In this document: piece after piece, positions 60,534 to 64,000 of the stretch
Position numbering within the stretch: position 1 is the first letter of the stretch
How the letters are laid out: the number at the start of each line of letters is the position of its first letter
Origin: Rhodobacter sp. NTK016B
GTDB taxonomy: Bacteria; Pseudomonadota; Alphaproteobacteria; Rhodobacterales; Rhodobacteraceae
Length of the DNA stretch: 64,000 nucleotides
Reading direction: 5' to 3'
NCBI RefSeq assembly: GCF_017303295.1
Contig: NZ_JAFKOK010000008.1
Coordinates: 62,001 to 126,000 of the forward strand
Made by a program: the position numbers and the translations under genes
Notes under the pieces: generated by a model
What the model was told of the DNA's origin: nothing
What the model saw: only the letters and a program-made list of their open reading frames with translations
Database searches by the model: none

Positions 60534-61328
60534 CTAAGCGCCGGTCGCCTGCACGCTTGCCTGTGCGGCATAAAGCGACACGGCGGCCGCGTTGGACACA
60601 TTGAGCGACCCGAATTCCCCGGCAAACGGAATGCGCACCAGATGATCGCAGGTATCGCGGGTCTTTTCCCGAAGCCCGGGGCCTTCCGCGCCCAGCACCA
60701 GCGCCACGGGCCGCGCGCCGACAAGGGCCAGCCCCTGTTCAAGCGTCGCCTCGGCCTCGCCAGCCAAACCAAGTAGCGTGAACCCCATCCGCTTCAAGCG
60801 CTCCATCGCCTCGGCCAGATTCGTCACCCGCAGATAAGGCTGCCGCTCAAGCGCACCCGATGCAGTCTTGGCCAGCGCGCCGGTTTCGGGCGCAGAATGG
60901 TGACGCGGCGCGATCACCGCGCGCGCGCCGAATACCTCGGCCGAGCGCAGAATCGCGCCGACATTATGCGGATCGGTGACGCGGTCGAGCAGCACGACCA
61001 GCGGCGGGCCCTTGCCGCCCGCGCAGACATCGTCAAACGCACCCCAATCGAGCGGCTTCACTTCCAGCGCCGCGCCCTGATGCACCGAATCGGCGGCGAT
61101 CGGCGCCGAGAACTTGCGCGCATCCTCGATTTCCGGGGTCATGCCCGAGGCGTCGACCGCGTCCGCAAGCCGGTCGGCGGCATTGCGGGTCAGCAAAAGG
61201 CGCAGCTTTTCGCGCTTGGGATTGAGCAGCGCGTCGCGCACCGCGTGCAGACCGAAAAGCCAGACGGTCTCGGCCGCCGCCGCCCGCTTGCTGCGTTCCT
61301 TTTCGATCACCCAGGTCGGTTTCTTCAT
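60534..61328 (-). CDS. rlmB: 23S rRNA (guanosine-2'-O)-methyltransferase RlmB
   Basis: A 264-residue SPOUT methyltransferase of the TrmH family that methylates G2251 in the ribosomal P loop. The N-terminal RNA-binding part has WLFGLHAVRDALLNPKREKL; the knot has LLDRVTDPHNVGAILRSAEV, VALVLGAEGPGLREKTRDTC and IPFAGEFGSLNVSNAAAVSL. The ATG at 61328 fits the family. In relatives rlmB precedes tRNA-Tyr, tRNA-Gly and tuf; here it is divergent from tRNA-Tyr. Confidence 0.93.
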   Translation of the reverse strand: MKKPTWVIEKERSKRAAAAETVWLFGLHAVRDALLNPKREKLRLLLTRNAADRLADAVDASGMTPEIEDARKFSAPIAADSVHQGAALEVKPLDWGAFDDVCAGGKGPPLVVLLDRVTDPHNVGAILRSAEVFGARAVIAPRHHSAPETGALAKTASGALERQPYLRVTNLAEAMERLKRMGFTLLGLAGEAEATLEQGLALVGARPVALVLGAEGPGLREKTRDTCDHLVRIPFAGEFGSLNVSNAAAVSLYAAQASVQATGA

Positions 61329-61389
61329 CGTCCAGCCCCGCGTTTGCCGCCCCGCGCGCACCGCCCGGCCGCGCATCCCCTGCCCCTAT

Positions 61390-61426
61390 CACCTTGTCGC
61401 AAATACTCAAGCAAAGGCCCGCGCCC
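61390..61426. repeat. Intergenic repeat, family 2, copy 2 (before rlmB)
   Basis: CACCTTGTCGCAAATACTCA followed by a segment ending GGCCCGCGCCC resembles the sequence at 34468-34498 before rimM. Both are upstream of minus-strand genes at similar distance. Confidence 0.45.
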
Positions 61427-61455
61427 GACACAGAGAATTCCCGCCGTTTCCAGTC

Positions 61456-61483
61456 TTGACGCCCCCCGCCGGGGCCGTTATTC
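61456..61483 (+). promoter_or_regulatory. Predicted promoter of tRNA-Tyr
   Basis: TTGACG (61456-61461) and TTATTC (61478-61483) are 16 bases apart, which would start transcription near 61490, a few bases before the mature tRNA. Confidence 0.5.
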
Positions 61484-61497
61484 CCCGCTCCAGCGTC

Positions 61498-61581
61498 GGG
61501 CGACGTGCTGCAAGGTGCGGCAGCGGACTGTAACTCCGCCGGGGAGACCCACGCCTGGTTCGATTCCAGGGTCGCCCACCA
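61498..61581 (+). tRNA. tRNA-Tyr (anticodon GTA)
   Basis: Acceptor arms GGGCGAC (61498-61504) and GTCGCCC (61571-61577) pair perfectly and are followed by discriminator A and an encoded CCA. The anticodon loop CTGTAAC presents GTA in the stem GGA / TCC, a long variable arm follows as in class II tRNAs, and the T loop reads GGTTCGATTCC. The length of 84 bases is right for tRNA-Tyr. It is the apparent integration site of the island that follows. Confidence 0.95.
61555..61581 (+). other. Candidate attachment core (attL) at the tRNA-Tyr 3' end
   Basis: Tyrosine recombinases of islands use the T arm and acceptor end of tRNA genes. The tRNA stays complete, so the element restores its 3' end and a direct repeat of this segment should mark the far end outside the window. 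The exact borders cannot be set from one copy. Confidence 0.45.
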
Positions 61582-61645
61582 TTCTCCCCGTTTCCAGAGA
61601 CTTAAGCTGCACAAAGCGTTGGTGGGCCACAATGGTGGGACACAT

Positions 61646-63277
61646 ATGCGCCTCGCAGCCTATCTCAGCACCTCTCGGCATGGCATCTACTACTTCCGCT
61701 ATCCTGTACCTGTAGCCCTGCACCCGAATCGCAAGCGGACCCACATCAAGATCTCACTCGCGACTCGGGAACCCGCTACAGCACGTCATCTCTCGAGGTT
61801 GCTGGCGGTTGCTGGACAATCCCTGCTCTCGCGGCCAAAGATTCGTGCCATGAGGTACGAAGAAATGCGCCGCCACGTGCGGGAACACTACGGGCAGCTG
61901 CTTCGAAGGTTCCGCGACAAGACCGCCGCCGATGGGCCCCCGACACAGGACGTCTGGGCTGGCCTCAAGAACGCCCAGGAGCTCTTCGCAGACGACCCTG
62001 AGGAATTTGCGGCCCTCTCCCACCCGGGCGGCGAAGATGGGCTTCTGAGGGCCTTCTGTGCGGCGCGTGGCATAAACGGTGTCCCTGCGGGTCGAGCGCG
62101 CGCCTTGCTGCTGGAAGAGATATGGAAAGGGCATAAGGCATTTATCAGTGGCGCCATCGAGCATGCAAAGGAGTTCGATAGTGTAGTGCTCGAACAAGGG
62201 CAAAACACGACACCCCAGCGCAACTTCGAGCAGCCAAGCGCCAACAAAGCAGTCGCTGAAGTTCGACCGTTCTCAGATGTGGTCGGCAGGTACTTCGACG
62301 AGCTTGAGCGCACCAGCGCACTTGTCGCAAAGACAGAGGCAGACAAGCGAGACGCGCTGGCACTGCTTTCAGAGCTGACCGGAGCCAAGCCGCTCTCAGA
62401 ACCAACACGGACAGACGCCCAAGAAGTGAAGGCTGCGCTCTTCAAGCTGCCCAAGAACAGAAGCAAGAACCCGAAGACCCGGCTGCTTTCGCTGAGTGAA
62501 ATGCTGGAGGTGCCTGATGTTGACCGCATCGCTCCACGCACCATGAATGTCTATCTCGGCCACATGCAAAGTTTGTTCACGTGGGCGGTGAACAACCGAT
62601 ACGCATCCGAAAACATTTTCTCGGGCCTCAAGATACGCAACAACGTCAGAGCCACCGACGCAGGGCGCCGAGCTTTCTCGGCGGAGCAACTCCGCCTCAT
62701 GTTCTCACACCTCACAGACCCGAACAGTACGCTAGTGCGCAAAGGCATACACAAGTGGCCCGCACTTATCGGGATGTTCACCGGAATGCGTCTCAATGAA
62801 GTCGCGCAGTTGGAGGTGCATGACATAGAGCTCAGGGATGGAGTGTGGTGTTTCAATGTGACGCCCGACGGCGAGGACAACAAGCGGCTGAAGAACGCTT
62901 CGTCAAAGCGTCGTGTTCCACTTCATGACAAGCTGATCGAGTGTGGCTTCCTCACATTCCATGACGATCAGAAGGCACTGGGGCATTCACGTCTATTTCC
63001 GGAGCTCAGTTATTCACCGCAGAACGGCTACGGCAGGAACGCCGGACGCTGGTTCAATGAGCGCTTCCTACCCGAACTGGGAATGGGCGGCCAAGGTCTT
63101 GTGTTCCATTGCTTGCGGCACACGATGGTCACCAGGCTGGCCCATTCCGGCGTCGAGGAGCCATTGCTCAAAGCACTGATAGGCCATAGCCAAACTGGCG
63201 TGACCTTCAGCACTTACTTCAGAGAAGGATTCCTCCCTGCACAGCTCCGAGGCGCTATAAACCGGTTCGACTTTTGA
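61646..63277 (+). CDS. Tyrosine-type site-specific recombinase (island integrase)
   Basis: A 543-residue integrase. Residues about 1-50 form the DUF6538 module seen in tRNA-targeting island integrases (GIYYFRYPVPVALHPNRKRT). A SAM-like core-binding region follows about 205-330. The catalytic domain has Arg381 in FTGMRLNEVAQLEV, the H-x-x-R box at 488-491 (HCLRHTMVTRLAHSG), a His in GHSQTGVT and Tyr523 in STYFREG. All are present, so it is likely active. The ATG at 61646 follows GGTGGGA by five bases. Low-GC codon use differs from its neighbours. Confidence 0.9.
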   Translation: MRLAAYLSTSRHGIYYFRYPVPVALHPNRKRTHIKISLATREPATARHLSRLLAVAGQSLLSRPKIRAMRYEEMRRHVREHYGQLLRRFRDKTAADGPPTQDVWAGLKNAQELFADDPEEFAALSHPGGEDGLLRAFCAARGINGVPAGRARALLLEEIWKGHKAFISGAIEHAKEFDSVVLEQGQNTTPQRNFEQPSANKAVAEVRPFSDVVGRYFDELERTSALVAKTEADKRDALALLSELTGAKPLSEPTRTDAQEVKAALFKLPKNRSKNPKTRLLSLSEMLEVPDVDRIAPRTMNVYLGHMQSLFTWAVNNRYASENIFSGLKIRNNVRATDAGRRAFSAEQLRLMFSHLTDPNSTLVRKGIHKWPALIGMFTGMRLNEVAQLEVHDIELRDGVWCFNVTPDGEDNKRLKNASSKRRVPLHDKLIECGFLTFHDDQKALGHSRLFPELSYSPQNGYGRNAGRWFNERFLPELGMGGQGLVFHCLRHTMVTRLAHSGVEEPLLKALIGHSQTGVTFSTYFREGFLPAQLRGAINRFDF

Positions 63278-63431
63278 TGCGGGCTTGCGCAGTTTCACTC
63301 GGCGGCCAGTAGTCTGGTCCGTCAACGCAGTGCCGTTGCACTTCGTCTCGTAGCTGCTGCTGTGAACCCGCAAGACCGGCATGAACAGTCGTCGGCACGG
63401 TTGTCTAGGCTTCCTCTCATCTGCGAAGTGG

Positions 63432-64000
63432 CTAGTCCGTCGCAGTTGGGAAAATCACTTGCTGTGGGATGTTGGTTCCCCTGTACCGCTCTCCGACACC
63501 GAGTTGCCGTTCTCTGTTTGAACCCCAACAGTATAGTTCGCCACCCGCAGTCAGTCCGCAATTGTGGTTGCTACCTGCAACAATCGACACAAAGGACTGC
63601 TCGGTTCCGACAAGTACAGGCTCAGGCACAATGACGCCTTCTTCATAAGGAAGTCCCGTTTGTCCGTCGATATTGTCGCCCCAGCACCAGACCGATCCAG
63701 AAAAATCAAGCGCGCACGCATGCAGACCTCCTACCGCAATAGCTGATATTGGCGGCAGACCGATTACATCGACTGGCGAATAACTTGTCTCAACGCTGCC
63801 GTCCCCAAGTTGGCCACGACTATTGTCACCCCAACAGCGTACCCGTCCGCTTTCGGAAAGACCACAACCAAAACTACCACCCAATCCGAGCATCGAAACC
63901 GGTCCTAGATCGTCAATCCGAACGTGGGTCGGGTTTCGTCTTCCGAGACTGGGATCACGTCCCAACTCACCCAGGTCATTGCTGCCCCAACACCGCGCTA
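63432..64000 (-). CDS. RCC1-repeat protein (5' end outside window)
   Basis: At least 189 C-terminal residues are visible and the frame runs on past the right edge. It shows four RCC1-type repeats with the bacterial CWGxN-x-x-(G)QLG pattern: RCWGSNDLGELG, RCWGDNSRGQLGDG, WCWGDNIDGQTGLP and YCWGSNRERQLGVG, each with a matched HACAL/NHNCGL-type strand. The domain forms a beta-propeller for protein binding; bacterial examples are often secreted or lipoproteins. Function here is unknown. The 154-base gap before it (63278-63431) shows no gene. Confidence 0.8.
   Translation of the reverse strand, partial: ARCWGSNDLGELGRDPSLGRRNPTHVRIDDLGPVSMLGLGGSFGCGLSESGRVRCWGDNSRGQLGDGSVETSYSPVDVIGLPPISAIAVGGLHACALDFSGSVWCWGDNIDGQTGLPYEEGVIVPEPVLVGTEQSFVSIVAGSNHNCGLTAGGELYCWGSNRERQLGVGERYRGTNIPQQVIFPTATD

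Larger units (their letters stand above)
61582..64000. mobile_element. Left end of a genomic island at tRNA-Tyr (continues beyond window)
   Basis: A recombinase gene starts 65 bases after tRNA-Tyr. Codon choice and base composition shift to clearly lower GC with more AAA, ACA, AAG and TTC-type codons than the upstream core genes. The expected tRNA-Gly/tuf neighbours are absent and an RCC1-repeat gene follows. The right end is not in the window. Confidence 0.75.

Noticed and set aside
61505-61645. Integrase start inside tRNA-Tyr
   Set aside because: The frame is open upstream to 61505, but those codons are tRNA sequence; the ATG at 61646 has a ribosome site and begins the DUF6538 module.
1-64000. 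CRISPR array
   Set aside because: No regularly spaced direct repeats of 24-40 bases were seen; the only tandem repeats are the coding 12-bp and 15-bp arrays.

Overview
The window is a high-GC chromosomal segment of an alphaproteobacterium, almost certainly a member of the Rhodobacteraceae (Rhodobacter/Roseobacter group). The evidence is a complete cbb3 oxidase locus (ccoNOQP plus ccoGHIS) with FNR boxes, fnrL divergent from an anaerobic hemN, a MipZ-type division ATPase, an ffh-rpsP-rimM-trmD-rplS-rpmE ribosomal block, and a cysG-DUF2849-cysI-cysH-DUF934-fpr sulfur operon. All identifications come from reading the translated sequence; no database search was run.

Layout. 1-1.0 kb: 3'-truncated small gene and sodB. 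1.0-10.1 kb: microaerobic respiration, with ccoGHIS and ccoNOQP on the minus strand and a universal stress protein divergent from ccoN; three FNR boxes control the three promoters. 10.2-15 kb: Flp-pilin-like protein, DUF2087 protein, periplasmic cyclic phosphodiesterase/3'-nucleotidase, TfoX-like protein and two small unknowns. 15.1-17.3 kb: fnrL and hemN sharing one FNR box. 17.4-24.6 kb: class I amidotransferase-like hydrolase, DedA-PAP2 fusion, HbpS-like protein, an alpha/beta hydrolase lacking its serine, a methyltransferase and malate synthase G. 24.8-28.1 kb: ArsR-SRPBCC-SRPBCC operon, DUF2256 protein and divergent cryptochrome/photolyase. 28.2-31.3 kb: mipZ, a permease-like protein, rpmE-rplS. 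31.6-39.2 kb: atypical SDR, secreted protein, trmD-rimM-rpsP, chorismate mutase and four overlapping GNAT genes behind ffh. 39.5-45 kb: rhomboid, trhO, PiT phosphate transporter with a PHO box, NUDIX, arfB with upstream terminators and an 18-codon reading frame, and the queuosine-precursor transporter with a structured leader. 45.1-50.2 kb: very large repetitive exported protein and a class V aminotransferase. 50.3-55.6 kb: sulfur assimilation operon. 55.9-61.3 kb: GNAT, gabD, esterase, ohr/ohrR with operators, CoA-binding protein, rlmB. 61.5-64 kb: tRNA-Tyr followed directly by a tyrosine recombinase and lower-GC DNA encoding an RCC1-repeat protein: the left end of a genomic island that runs off the window.

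How the genes work together. FnrL senses oxygen loss through its Fe-S cluster and is predicted to switch on ccoNOQP (high-affinity oxidase), ccoGHIS (its assembly and copper supply), the Usp gene and hemN (oxygen-independent haem synthesis), while a box lying against its own start codon suggests self-repression. The sulfur operon couples sirohaem synthesis (CysG) to APS reductase and sulfite reductase, with a ferredoxin-NADP reductase as likely electron source.

The points most worth a second look are the arfB upstream region (promoter, 18-codon frame, hairpins and two terminators, one ending 16 bases before the start codon), the alternative pairings in the queuosine transporter leader, the probable leaderless hemN, the PHO box lying over the PiT start, and the tRNA-Tyr island.
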